DNA of 64,000 bases from assembly GCA_029194725.1 (NCBI GenBank), contig JARFXQ010000005.1, forward strand, positions 124,001-188,000. The letters are read 5' to 3'. The translations under genes were made by a program, and so were the position numbers. Below the pieces are notes generated by a model. It saw only the letters and a program-made list of their open reading frames with translations. It searched no databases and was not told where the DNA came from. Every line of letters begins with the position of its first letter. Positions within the stretch are counted from its first letter, which is position 1. Origin of the DNA: Nitrospira sp. (GTDB taxonomy: Bacteria > Nitrospirota > Nitrospiria > Nitrospirales > Nitrospiraceae). Shown one piece after another: positions 42,033-51,419 of the stretch.

Positions 42033-42671
42033 ATGAACCGTATTCTGCTTGTTTCACCTGCGATTGCCGTCTTTCTGTTCATTTTGATGTTCCTGTGTAT
42101 TCTTGCAAGACCGCTCCTTGCCGCACCGGCGGGAAAGACAGAGGTCTTCCCTGTTCAGAAAGCCGCACCAGTAGCGGTTGTGATTGAAACCGCCGGGAGC
42201 GAAGCCGAGCTGCGACGCCAGATGCGTGTCAAAAATAATGTCGCCGCACTCTCCACCGGAGCCACGAGGTTTTCAGAGGCGCCGATAGGGAGCTTTGGCT
42301 TTATTGCGCCACAGTCCCTCGGGATGGCCTTGGTCACGCAGAGTCCCGATCTTGAATTGGAGCGGGTGGCTTCGACGTCGAATGCCTATGAAATCCACAA
42401 GGTCGCGGATGGCAACGGCTTGTTGGTTGGATTCATGGATAGGGAGGGAGCCTCTCAGATTTCCCCGAGCGAGCGGCCCAAGAATCTGCGCATTGCGCTC
42501 TACTCTAACTCGATGGAGAAGGCTCCCACCATCGTCGCGATCCCGCTAAGTAAGCTGATGGTAGACCGGATGCCGACCAGGCTCGATCCCAAAAAATCAG
42601 ATAGTCCCGTGCTGCTGAACATGGATTTGCTCACTACGGCCAACCGGAAATCAGCGGGTGGTGGACAATAG
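42033..42671 (+). CDS. Exported protein of unknown function
   Basis: The protein has 212 residues from ATG 42033 (MNRILLVSPAIAVFLFILMF). The open frame upstream lacks export features. The N-terminal hydrophobic helix is long and ends at ARPLLAAPAG, so it is either a signal peptide or a membrane anchor. The rest is a soluble domain (GSFGFIAPQSLGMALVTQSP, IHKVADGNGLLVGF) not recognised as a known family. It lies 250 bases upstream of the large multicopper oxidase in the same direction. A role in the same secreted system is possible, but a promoter between them argues for separate transcription. Confidence 0.6.
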   Translation: MNRILLVSPAIAVFLFILMFLCILARPLLAAPAGKTEVFPVQKAAPVAVVIETAGSEAELRRQMRVKNNVAALSTGATRFSEAPIGSFGFIAPQSLGMALVTQSPDLELERVASTSNAYEIHKVADGNGLLVGFMDREGASQISPSERPKNLRIALYSNSMEKAPTIVAIPLSKLMVDRMPTRLDPKKSDSPVLLNMDLLTTANRKSAGGGQ

Positions 42672-42712
42672 CCATTTGAAAATATCGAAGCGGGCCGCCG
42701 GCTATGAACGTA

Positions 42713-42742
42713 TTGACAGTCTTATGCGAAGTTGAGTATCGT
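42713..42742 (+). promoter_or_regulatory. Possible promoter of the multicopper oxidase gene
   Basis: A perfect TTGACA (42713-42718) is followed after 18 bp by TATCGT (42737-42742), which is a weak -10. The predicted leader of about 170 nt before ATG 42921 is long. Other promoters in the gap are not excluded. Confidence 0.35.
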
Positions 42743-42920
42743 GCGAATCTTACTAGCTACGGACAGCGAACGTGAACATCATATCTTTCGGCTAGGGCGG
42801 TGGCTGTTACCGAAACTATTTTGTCTTCCCACTTTTCATATTGATATTGGTTAGGAGGCCGGCTGAGTAGCCTTCGCTGCTCACTTACACTTAATGCAAT
42901 GTTATGAAGGAGGTCGGTTC

Positions 42921-45900
42921 ATGTCTCACCGTCATTACACATTCACCCGAGTCTTGAGCAGGCTCGCAGCTATCGCGCTGTTGATTGCGCCGTCGGCCTT
43001 GCTCGCTGAGACTCCATCGCATGTGGCGATGAATCATCAATCAGCAGGTTGGGCTGAACAGCTGAAGGGCCAGACCATTGTTGAAAATACGATGGAAGGC
43101 CAGCCGGACCGTACCGCCATGGTCGAGCGGCAGCACCAGCGCATCATGCAACAAATGGAACATGACGCGACTGCGCAACGTACCGGAGGGTACTACAACG
43201 ACCTGAACATGATGCACCAATACGGTGCCGGAAATCAGGATGTGCTGCTCATGTCCAACTCCGGCGTGGAACCAGTGTCGATGTCGGGCGGGCGCTGTCC
43301 TGCATCCGCGCCGGTCAGGAAGTATGACGTCTCGGCGATCAACGTCGAGATTTCGCTCAACATGTGGCTCGACTTCTACCCCGGCTACATGTACGTCCTG
43401 ACCGAGAACCTCGAAAAAGTGCGGGCGGAGGAAGCCGCGAATCGAGCGGCCCGCGAGAAGGAAGGCTATGATCCCGGAGCGGTCAAGAACGGATTGCAGA
43501 GCCAGTGGATTCAGCCGCTGGTGCTCCGAGGCAATCAGGGCGATTGCGTCAAGTTGACGCTTCGTAATCAACTGGAGGGCGGCGAGGAGGTCAGTCTCAA
43601 CATTCACGGCTCCAGCATGATCGTCGCCTCCACCGGCAAGCCAGCGACGACGACGAATCCGGACAGCATCGCGGCTAAAGAAAAGTCGGTGGACCTGGAG
43701 TGGTATATTCCGCCGACTCAGCAAGAGGGCGGCCGACAATTTCACTCGTACAGCAACGATCGTGAGCTGACTGTTATGGGTCTGTTCGGCACCTTCGTCG
43801 TGGAGCCCAAGGGGTCCGAATATCTCGACCCGTTGGGAACCGGTGAGCCGACTCCCATGGCCAGCGGATGGCAGGCCATCATCAAGAACGGGACGGGTCC
43901 TGACTTCCGAGAGTTCGTCATTTTTTATCATGAAGTCGGGGACGAGGCGTTCCGGCCGTTGAACAAGAAAGGCGATTTTATTCCTCAGCGTGACCCCTTG
44001 ACCGATGTCTACCGGCCGGTGGCTCGCGCACTGAATTACCGAAGCGAGCCTTTCGGCGTGGATAACATGCAAACGCAACACGAGTACTTCGGGTTCGAAG
44101 ACGAATCCATGGCTTACAGCGCCTATACCTTCGGCGATCCGGCTACGACCATTCCGCGCAGCTATTTGGGGGATCCAGCGAAGTTTCGCCTCGTGCATGG
44201 AGGGTCGGAGGTGTTTCACTCTCACCATCCGCACGGCGGATCGATTCGTTGGCCGCGGAGTCCGCGTGCCATCGATGAAATGCCTTTATGGCATACGGCC
44301 AAGAACGGCCCGGTCAAATATCCCGTGATTCGGACCAAGTCCGACCGCGTGGACGTGGAAGTCATCGGACCGTCCGAAACCATGGACCTGGAAACCGAAT
44401 GTGGTTCCGGCCTCTGCCAGCAGTTGGCTGGGGACTTTCTGTTCCACTGTCACGTCGCTCACCATTACATCGCGGGGATGTGGGGTTATTGGCGCGTGTA
44501 CAACACGCTGCAACAGGGGACGTATCACAATGATGTGATGCCGGATCTGCGTGAGCTGCCGGATCGAGCCGGCCGTATTCAAAACGGCATCACTTCAGAT
44601 CAGCTCATCGGTCGCACCGTGGACTGGTTCGGAAAGACGTTCACCATCGTCAAGGACGGAAAGACAAACTGGAAGGCGTCACCTGCCGTCGTCAACCTGA
44701 AGGACTGGGTCACCATGCAGTTGCCGCCGCAGGGACAGCCTGGGCATCAGAAGGATGAGCGCGCCCAGACTCGTTCCTACGACGCAAGCGTGCTGGATTG
44801 GGCTTGGCAGGGTGACCGTGCGATGACCGAACGTGAAAACACCGTAGAGAATCCGCGGTACAAATCGCCGTCTCCGGGCAACCGGCTGCCGATTCTTTTT
44901 GAGAGCGCCACCGGCAAGATTGCCTGGCCGCATCTGACCCCGCATTTCGGTCGCCGTGTGATCTTCTCCCAGAATCACAATCCTTCTCCGTGGTTGGATA
45001 TGATCCACCTTGAGGAGGACGGGCTGCCCAGCTCCTACCCGGCGAAGCCGGGAGAGAACGGGCGTTGGAGCATGTGCCCTGAGCACGCCGGCTCCAAGAA
45101 ATACAACGTGCATTTCATTCAGACGCCGATGACCTTGTCCGACAAGCAGGGCGATACACCGGCCATCGTAGATAAGGACGGGCTGATCTACGTGCTGCAC
45201 GAGGAAGAAGCTCAGATTCGAAAGAGCGACATCAAATATCCGCTGGTCGTGCGCGCAAATATCTATGATTGTATCGACTGGATGCTGACCAGCGAATGGC
45301 CGGACGATGACCATATCAACTTCCAGGCCTCGAAGATCAATACACACTGGCACTTCTTGCAGTTCGATAATCAATCGTCCGACGGCGTCATCAGCGGCTT
45401 TTCGTATGAGCAGTCGGTGCGTCCGTTCACGATGCTGGAGAAGAAGGTGAAAAAGGGCCTGCCTGTGCCGATGAATACTACTTTCACCAAGGCGGCAAAG
45501 AAGGGCGACCGGGTCATTACGGTCAAGAATGCCGCCCAGTACCATCCGAACGTAGAGCTCCTGATCGGAGCGGACAATGTCGAAGGCAACGAGATCGGTC
45601 GAGTCAAATCGATCCAGGGTAATCAGATCACGCTCTATCGTCCGCTGAAAAATGCTCATCCGGCCAACGACATCGTGACGGTGGAGTTTGTTCGGCAGCG
45701 ATTCTGGGTGGATTCCGACGTCGGAACGGTTTTCTGGCACGACCATGCGCTGGGCCGAGTCACGTGGCCTCACGGAGGCTTCGGCACGATCATCATCGAG
45801 CCGGTCGGTTCGACCTACCATAATCCTAAGACCGGTAAGGAAATCCGGAGCGGCCCTCTTGCCGACATCCGCACAGCGGAGCCGGTTGGATATGGGGTGA

Positions 45901-47744
45901 ACGGCAGCTTCCGGGAGTTGCTGGTACAGCTCAATGACACCGTGCCTTTTACGGTGAACATCGTGACGGCGGGCAATCCGCCGGGGCAGCCGATCGAAGT
46001 GGCATTGGAAGCGGGGAAAACCGTATCTTTCCCGATGCCGGAAAAAATGCCTATGGTGCCGATGTCTTTCCTCAACGGCGGAACTCATACGACAGGTGGG
46101 GGGTTGAATTTCAAGGCCGAGCCCATCGCAAGCCGCTTGGCCGCCAATCCTGATTCGTCCAAGTTGTTCAGCAGCGCCACCCACGGCGACCCCTATACGC
46201 CGATGGTACGTGCGTATCTGGGCGATACGGTGGTGTTCCGTCTGCTTCAGACCATGGCGAACGAGACGATGGTATGGACAGTTTCAGGCCATACCTATTT
46301 GACGGAACGTTATGCGGGCGACGCCAACCGGAAGAACTCGATCCATATCGGCATTGCCGAACGGTACGATCTGGTGGTGCCGCAAGCGGGCGGACCACGG
46401 CTCCAGCCGGGTGACTACATCCACTTCAACGGCCGCGGGTCGAAGTTCTCGGAGGGTGCCTGGGGCATCATGCGGGTGTTGGACAAGGAGGCGCCAGACT
46501 TGCAGAAGCTCCCAGCCGGATACAGCCGTCGTAATGAGATTCCGAAGCCGCTGGCTGTCTGCCCAGCGGACGCTCCGATGAAAAGTTTCAACGTTGTGGC
46601 ATTGGATTATCCTTCGATGAAGTTGAACCCGAAAGCGCCTGATTCCATCGAGGTCGACTTCGAACGGACGATCCAGATGGTCAATCCGAACGCAAAGATT
46701 TACGCGTTGGAAGAGGATGCCACGAAGGTTGCCGCGGGTGCCCAGCCGATGCCGCTGACCTTGCGGGCCAATGTCGGGGATTGTCTCAAAGTGAAGCTGA
46801 CCAACCGGATGAAGGAGAGCCGAGCCTCGTTCTCCGCCATCGGATTGGTGTTTGATCCAAAGGATTCACTCGGTGCAAACGTTGGGAATAATCCCGGCGA
46901 TCAGACCATCGCACCGGGGGAGAATCGTACCTACACGTACTACGCGGACCCCTTCCTGGGAGAAACCGCATCATTGGTGTGGGACTGGGGCAATGTCGTA
47001 ACCAATCCACGGAACGGCCTTTATGGAGCAGTGGTGATCGGTCCGAAGGGAGCCCAATACCGCGATCCGAAGACCGGCGCGGATATTTCGACGAAAAACA
47101 GCTGGATAGCCGATGTCATCGTCGACCGGACGATTCAGGGTTATGAACATCGTGTGAATTACCGCGATGTGGCTCTGTTCTTCCAGGACGAGGACAATAT
47201 CATCGGGACGAGTTTCATGCCCTATGTGCAAAACACGGCGGGCTTGACTGCAGTCAACTACCGAGCGGAGCCTTATAAATTCCGCGAAGAGAAGGGCTGC
47301 ACACTCGGGAAGGTGTTCCAGCCTTGTGTCGTGGACAAGCCGGAAGATCCGGCGACGCCGATCATCGAGGCGCATGCCGGGGATCCTGTTCGGATCCATG
47401 TGTTCGGTGCGAGCAACGAGCAGAACGGGATGTTTAGTGTCGAGCGTCATGAATGGCCGATCGAGCCGTTCATGCGTGGAGCAGACATGATCAGCCTGGT
47501 GGAGTTCTCCGGATCGGAGACGTTGGATGCGTTTATCCCGAGCGCCGGGGGGCCGTTCCACATGCCGGGTGATTATGTTTGGAGCAACCAACGGTTACCC
47601 TACTCGCAGTCTGGACAATGGGGTTATCTGCGGGTATTACCGGCTGGGGATCAGCGGGTGTTACCGCTTTCCGGTGCCGGGACAGGAACGAAGAGTGCTT
47701 CTGGTGACAAACCGGCGCATGCCGTTCCGGTAGCAACGCGGTAA
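42921..47744 (+). CDS. Giant exported multicopper oxidase, MofA/MnxG-like in size
   Basis: The protein has 1607 residues from ATG 42921, with AAGGAGG 7 bases upstream. A signal peptide ends near SALLAE. About six cupredoxin-like domains follow. Copper motifs are FHSHHPHGG (432-440), HCHVAHHYIAGM (509-520, complete type 1 ligands), INTHWHFLQF (HWH 809-811) and VFWHDHALG (HDH 940-942). The type 1/L4 motif thus precedes the HxH motifs, the reverse of laccases. Domain 1 has only NIHG and FHSYS in place of HxH pairs, and the last third has no copper motif. Size and style recall bacterial Mn(II)-oxidising multicopper oxidases, but the substrate cannot be told from sequence. A strong terminator follows. 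Confidence 0.85.
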   Translation: MSHRHYTFTRVLSRLAAIALLIAPSALLAETPSHVAMNHQSAGWAEQLKGQTIVENTMEGQPDRTAMVERQHQRIMQQMEHDATAQRTGGYYNDLNMMHQYGAGNQDVLLMSNSGVEPVSMSGGRCPASAPVRKYDVSAINVEISLNMWLDFYPGYMYVLTENLEKVRAEEAANRAAREKEGYDPGAVKNGLQSQWIQPLVLRGNQGDCVKLTLRNQLEGGEEVSLNIHGSSMIVASTGKPATTTNPDSIAAKEKSVDLEWYIPPTQQEGGRQFHSYSNDRELTVMGLFGTFVVEPKGSEYLDPLGTGEPTPMASGWQAIIKNGTGPDFREFVIFYHEVGDEAFRPLNKKGDFIPQRDPLTDVYRPVARALNYRSEPFGVDNMQTQHEYFGFEDESMAYSAYTFGDPATTIPRSYLGDPAKFRLVHGGSEVFHSHHPHGGSIRWPRSPRAIDEMPLWHTAKNGPVKYPVIRTKSDRVDVEVIGPSETMDLETECGSGLCQQLAGDFLFHCHVAHHYIAGMWGYWRVYNTLQQGTYHNDVMPDLRELPDRAGRIQNGITSDQLIGRTVDWFGKTFTIVKDGKTNWKASPAVVNLKDWVTMQLPPQGQPGHQKDERAQTRSYDASVLDWAWQGDRAMTERENTVENPRYKSPSPGNRLPILFESATGKIAWPHLTPHFGRRVIFSQNHNPSPWLDMIHLEEDGLPSSYPAKPGENGRWSMCPEHAGSKKYNVHFIQTPMTLSDKQGDTPAIVDKDGLIYVLHEEEAQIRKSDIKYPLVVRANIYDCIDWMLTSEWPDDDHINFQASKINTHWHFLQFDNQSSDGVISGFSYEQSVRPFTMLEKKVKKGLPVPMNTTFTKAAKKGDRVITVKNAAQYHPNVELLIGADNVEGNEIGRVKSIQGNQITLYRPLKNAHPANDIVTVEFVRQRFWVDSDVGTVFWHDHALGRVTWPHGGFGTIIIEPVGSTYHNPKTGKEIRSGPLADIRTAEPVGYGVNGSFRELLVQLNDTVPFTVNIVTAGNPPGQPIEVALEAGKTVSFPMPEKMPMVPMSFLNGGTHTTGGGLNFKAEPIASRLAANPDSSKLFSSATHGDPYTPMVRAYLGDTVVFRLLQTMANETMVWTVSGHTYLTERYAGDANRKNSIHIGIAERYDLVVPQAGGPRLQPGDYIHFNGRGSKFSEGAWGIMRVLDKEAPDLQKLPAGYSRRNEIPKPLAVCPADAPMKSFNVVALDYPSMKLNPKAPDSIEVDFERTIQMVNPNAKIYALEEDATKVAAGAQPMPLTLRANVGDCLKVKLTNRMKESRASFSAIGLVFDPKDSLGANVGNNPGDQTIAPGENRTYTYYADPFLGETASLVWDWGNVVTNPRNGLYGAVVIGPKGAQYRDPKTGADISTKNSWIADVIVDRTIQGYEHRVNYRDVALFFQDEDNIIGTSFMPYVQNTAGLTAVNYRAEPYKFREEKGCTLGKVFQPCVVDKPEDPATPIIEAHAGDPVRIHVFGASNEQNGMFSVERHEWPIEPFMRGADMISLVEFSGSETLDAFIPSAGGPFHMPGDYVWSNQRLPYSQSGQWGYLRVLPAGDQRVLPLSGAGTGTKSASGDKPAHAVPVATR

Positions 47745-47781
47745 CTCGCTCGCCTGTCGGAGAGGCCAGCAATGCCGAGAA

Positions 47782-47818
47782 GAGGGGGAGGCCTGCGCTC
47801 CCCCTTTTTTCTTTTTTG
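47782..47818 (+). terminator. Rho-independent terminator of the multicopper oxidase gene
   Basis: GGGGGAG (47784-47790), a 7-base loop and CTCCCCC (47798-47804) are followed by TTTTTTCTTTTTT. This is a textbook intrinsic terminator 38 bases after the stop, so the two cupredoxin genes downstream need their own promoter or read-through. Confidence 0.92.
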
Positions 47819-47871
47819 ACAGGCATCTGTTACCATCAGAGAAACTGATCTGAATTGAAAGCGAGAATGCC

Positions 47872-48777
47872 ATGAAAACCATATTTGTTTCAGCCTTGCT
47901 CGTCTTGGCCTGTGGTTCGACGGCCTGGTCTTATCAAGAGATTGAGGTGAAGGATGGCGGAACCGTTATGGGAAAAGTGAGGATGACGGAAGGTAAGCCG
48001 ATCCCCAAAGGGTTCAACCTTGTCACCTTTCCAGATCCTGTCTACTGCGGCAGAATTTCGACTGGGACTGGGTGGAGGATTTTGGACGAGTTTGCCGTTT
48101 CGGCAGATCGAGGCCTCAAGGACACAGTTGTGCTGCTGATCGATGCAGAGAAGGGAAAGCCGTTTAAGTTCGTGCCGCCCACCATTGAGGCTCGCGATTG
48201 CCGGTTTTTGCCTTTTGTCACTGTGGTGAAGGACCGAGCCGAGGTGCGGGTCGTCAACATGGATCCGGTGTTTCATGATATTCAGGCCTATGAAACGTCG
48301 GACCTAGGTCCCCGTGTGTTATTCAACACACCGCTTCCGATGAATCCAATGCACGTGCGTGATGCCGGGTCCGAGAGTCATGAGCATCTGGCTGGACAAC
48401 CGATGACCGAAGTCGTCAAAATGACGAAGAACCGTCGGTTTTTCGTCATGCAGTGTGGATTTCATGCCTACATGGAAAGCTGGGGGTTCGCCGTGGACAA
48501 TCCATATTATGTGGTGACCGACAAGGAGGGGCGCTTTTCGCTGTCCGATGTGCCTGCCGGCGAGTATACCTTGATGGCGTGGCATCCCGGAGTAGGGACG
48601 GTGCTCGAAAAGAAAATATCTGTTTCAGCGAAGCAGACGCATCAAGTAGATTTCACGTTCGAATCTCCTAAAGGGCGCCGAAGCGTCCATGAAATCGCGG
48701 AGAACCCGCATTTTGGGTTGGGGGCGCTTGGGAAACCAGTGGAGATTCGTCCGACTCTTGAACTGCAGACGCCATAA
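47872..48777 (+). CDS. Exported cupredoxin-like protein with carboxypeptidase-regulatory-like domain, paralogue 1
   Basis: The protein has 301 residues with a signal peptide ending near TAWSYQ. A plausible complete type 1 copper site is His135 (NMDPVFHDIQ), Cys195, His198 and Met201 (QCGFHAYMES). Cys59 (VYCGRI) and Cys110 (RDCRF) may form a disulfide. About residues 210-265 are a CnaB/carboxypeptidase-regulatory-like beta domain (DKEGRFSLSDVPAGEYTLMA). Predicted to be a periplasmic or surface electron carrier. It lies directly after the multicopper oxidase and its TAA overlaps a possible ATG of the paralogue. A structural, non-copper role is the alternative. Confidence 0.7.
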   Translation: MKTIFVSALLVLACGSTAWSYQEIEVKDGGTVMGKVRMTEGKPIPKGFNLVTFPDPVYCGRISTGTGWRILDEFAVSADRGLKDTVVLLIDAEKGKPFKFVPPTIEARDCRFLPFVTVVKDRAEVRVVNMDPVFHDIQAYETSDLGPRVLFNTPLPMNPMHVRDAGSESHEHLAGQPMTEVVKMTKNRRFFVMQCGFHAYMESWGFAVDNPYYVVTDKEGRFSLSDVPAGEYTLMAWHPGVGTVLEKKISVSAKQTHQVDFTFESPKGRRSVHEIAENPHFGLGALGKPVEIRPTLELQTP

Positions 48778-48806
48778 TGTCGTTCGTTTGCATAGGAACA
48801 TCGCCG

Positions 48807-49739
48807 ATGATGAGAGTTGTCCGTTCTATGTTAAGTCTCAGTGCCGTCCTTATCTCGGCATTGATCCTTTCGTCACCCACGCGGGCAAACGCCTATGAAG
48901 TCATAGCTGTACCACATGGTGGGACTATCGAAGGGACGGTGACCCTCGATGGACCGGCGCCGGAGCCGAAGGCGTTCAGTCTGATCACGTTTCCGGATCC
49001 CGTCTATTGCGGCCGGATCTCCAATGGCCGCGGGTGGCGCTTACTGCATGACTTTGTTGTCGGTCATCAGGGAGGATTGAAGGATGCCATTGTGCTCCTG
49101 GAAGGGGTCGAATCCGGAAAACCGTTCGAGGTCTCTGTTCCCTTGATCGAATCCCGTGATTGCATGTTTCAGCCCTTTATGACCATTGTTCGTAACGGGC
49201 ATGCAGTCGAAGTTATCAACATGGATCCAGTTATGCACGATATCCAAGGCTATGAGACGTCGCCGGAAGCTGGTGCGCGGGTCTTGTTCAATAGCCCCTT
49301 GGTCATGAATCACCAGCATCGGCGAGGGGATATCTATGCGACGCACGACCATGCGCCGGGAGCATCGCTGGTCGGTCCGATTTATTTGAACAAGGGGCGA
49401 CGTACGTTCTACATGCAATGTGGCTTCCATGCTTATATGGAAAGTTGGGCGATGGCCGTGAACAATCCCTACTATGCACTGACGGATGCCGAAGGGAAGT
49501 TTTCGATTGAGGGCATTCCTCCCGGCACCTATCAGTTGGTGGTATGGCACCCGCAGACAGGCCCTGGATCAACAAGGACGGTTGTGGTGCAACCGGACGG
49601 AAAGCTGCGCGAGCAACTCGCCCTGCCCGCTCCCAAGGGGAATCGAACCGCGTATAAGGTCATGGATAGCCCTCGGTTTGGCCCCGAGTCGTTAGGATAC
49701 CCCGTTGACATCCGACCGCTGGTCGAACGTCAACATTGA
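48807..49739 (+). CDS. Exported cupredoxin-like protein, paralogue 2
   Basis: The protein has 310 residues from ATG 48807 (AGGA upstream, signal peptide ending SPTRANA). ATG 48777 in TAATG overlap with paralogue 1 would add 10 residues. It is closely similar to paralogue 1 along its whole length: VTFPDPVYCGRI versus ITFPDPVYCGRI, and the same QCGFHAYMESW. The copper ligands (His, then Cys-x2-His-x2-Met) and the extra cysteine pair are conserved, and it adds a histidine-rich stretch (MNHQHRRGDIYATHDH) that may bind metal. Tandem duplication with both sites kept suggests two redox partners in series or on different faces of one partner. Confidence 0.7.
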   Translation: MMRVVRSMLSLSAVLISALILSSPTRANAYEVIAVPHGGTIEGTVTLDGPAPEPKAFSLITFPDPVYCGRISNGRGWRLLHDFVVGHQGGLKDAIVLLEGVESGKPFEVSVPLIESRDCMFQPFMTIVRNGHAVEVINMDPVMHDIQGYETSPEAGARVLFNSPLVMNHQHRRGDIYATHDHAPGASLVGPIYLNKGRRTFYMQCGFHAYMESWAMAVNNPYYALTDAEGKFSIEGIPPGTYQLVVWHPQTGPGSTRTVVVQPDGKLREQLALPAPKGNRTAYKVMDSPRFGPESLGYPVDIRPLVERQH

Positions 49740-49948
49740 CAGTCATGCACCTCTATACCGTGAAGCGGACTTGCCGATCCTTACTTCTGGCTTCTACAGC
49801 GTTGTTTCAATAGGCTGCCCGTAGCAATTCTGGAAAGTGACAACCGCCCCTCCCATGAGCTGGAACTCCCCGACATGCCCGTCAAGCGGGTCACAGACAA
49901 GAATGATCATACAAGCATGAGTGCAACCAGCGGCGCTAAGGGTAGAGG

Positions 49949-51307
49949 ATGAATCCGCCGAACATGCGACAACCTGTGATCATCTTGTTCGCCCTTGTCT
50001 GCTGTATGCCCATGGCCGAACCTGTGCTTGGAGGAACGGCATCGCAGATTCAACAGAGTCAGGCACTCTATGACAAGAAGGAGTATCAGAAGGCTCTTGA
50101 AGTGTTGGACAAGCTCGATTCTCAGACGTTGAGCGCGCCGACTGTTCGTCGACTCAAGATTCGCACACTGCTAAGGCTGGGCAACCCGAAGGCTGCCCTT
50201 ACAAACTATGACGAGCTTGTGCAGGTATTGCAGGCTGAGGATCAGTCGATCCTTCGTGAGGTCTCCCTCGGATTTGTCCTTGTCCTGACGAAGGATATGC
50301 GCGAGCAAATGCGTGGTGCAGCCTTTACTGCCCTCAAGGAATGGCACGACCCCGAGTCGATTCCATTCCTGGAGGATGGGCTCAGCGATGGATCCGGCCT
50401 TGTCCGAGCCTTAGCTGCTGAAGGACTTGCGAAGCTGAACGAGGGACGCCGTTCGACTCGATTCCGGCAGGCCCTGGAAGATCAGGCGGTGTTGGTGAAA
50501 GTGGCGGTACTCAAGGGTTTTGCAACATCCGATGATACTTCCGTCATCCCGCTCGTCGAGCCCCTGCTGAATGATTCTGAGATACGGGTGCGGGTCGCAG
50601 CCGCCGAGGTGCTCTGTAATTTCAAACGACCCAGGGGCTGTGAACTGCTTTTCCAGTATGCGAAGGCGCCGAATCCGGATGAGCGGACCTCGGCGATTCG
50701 TGCCCTGGTTGATCGGCAATCGACAGGGATTTTGCCGATTCTCATCGAGTCGAGTGAACACAAGCAGCCGTCGGTGCGCGGGGCTGCCGCCACAGGGTTG
50801 GCCCATGTGCCCACTGCCGAAGCAGTCACTGCGCTGACTAGACTGCTGAGAGACCCTCTCCCACCCGTGCGGATCGCAGCAGCCGTCAGCTTAGGACAGC
50901 TGCGTGGATTTGATGTACGCGCGCCCCTGAATAGGGCTCTCGATGATCGTGACCCCCCAGTCAGAGCGTTCGTCATCGGCGCGTTGCTGGAACAGGGTGA
51001 ACGGTATGAGATTTTTGCCGGTCCTGTGCAGGCTCTCAGGAACACGAGTGAGCCGGCCGTTCGCGCTGCCGTGGCACGAGCCTTGGGGCATGCAGGAGAA
51101 TCGAATCGAGAGTCGGCGCGATCGGCCTTGATGCTCTTGGTTCAGGATACGGTGCCTCGAGTAAGGATTGCGGCGATCAAGTCAATGGCGAAGATTGATG
51201 GGGAGGATGCGATCCCATTCCTCAAACAGAGTCTGCACGACGAGGATGATGCAGTTCGGACAACGGCCGGAGGAGCGCTGTTGAAAGTTGTGCTCCCGAA
51301 AAACTAG
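49949..51307 (+). CDS. Exported TPR/HEAT-repeat scaffold protein
   Basis: The protein has 452 residues with a signal peptide ending near EPVLGG. About residues 30-90 are TPR-like (ALYDKKEYQKALEVLDKL, GNPKAALTNYDELV). About residues 105-450 are a run of 30-33-residue HEAT/PBS-type repeats, such as DSEIRVRVAAAEVLCNF, HKQPSVRGAAATGLAHV, PLPPVRIAAAVSLGQL and DDAVRTTAGGALLKV. It has no enzyme motif. Such solenoids hold partner proteins or cofactors. Its place after the copper genes in the same direction suggests a periplasmic assembly or scaffold role in that system. Confidence 0.75.
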   Translation: MNPPNMRQPVIILFALVCCMPMAEPVLGGTASQIQQSQALYDKKEYQKALEVLDKLDSQTLSAPTVRRLKIRTLLRLGNPKAALTNYDELVQVLQAEDQSILREVSLGFVLVLTKDMREQMRGAAFTALKEWHDPESIPFLEDGLSDGSGLVRALAAEGLAKLNEGRRSTRFRQALEDQAVLVKVAVLKGFATSDDTSVIPLVEPLLNDSEIRVRVAAAEVLCNFKRPRGCELLFQYAKAPNPDERTSAIRALVDRQSTGILPILIESSEHKQPSVRGAAATGLAHVPTAEAVTALTRLLRDPLPPVRIAAAVSLGQLRGFDVRAPLNRALDDRDPPVRAFVIGALLEQGERYEIFAGPVQALRNTSEPAVRAAVARALGHAGESNRESARSALMLLVQDTVPRVRIAAIKSMAKIDGEDAIPFLKQSLHDEDDAVRTTAGGALLKVVLPKN

Positions 51308-51419
51308 GCGAAGGACGTACCGTTGTGCCGCTACGTTCATCGATATCGTGGGACCGGGGTCGTTCCCTATGACTATGGTTCGATGAACCTGTTCTGTTCT
51401 TGTAGAAGGAGTTGTGTCC

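Noticed and set aside
44679..46184. 501-codon minus-strand open frame opposite the multicopper oxidase
   Set aside because: It is the antisense of a clear oxidase with copper motifs. Its histidine and arginine-rich composition is typical of a reverse-frame shadow.
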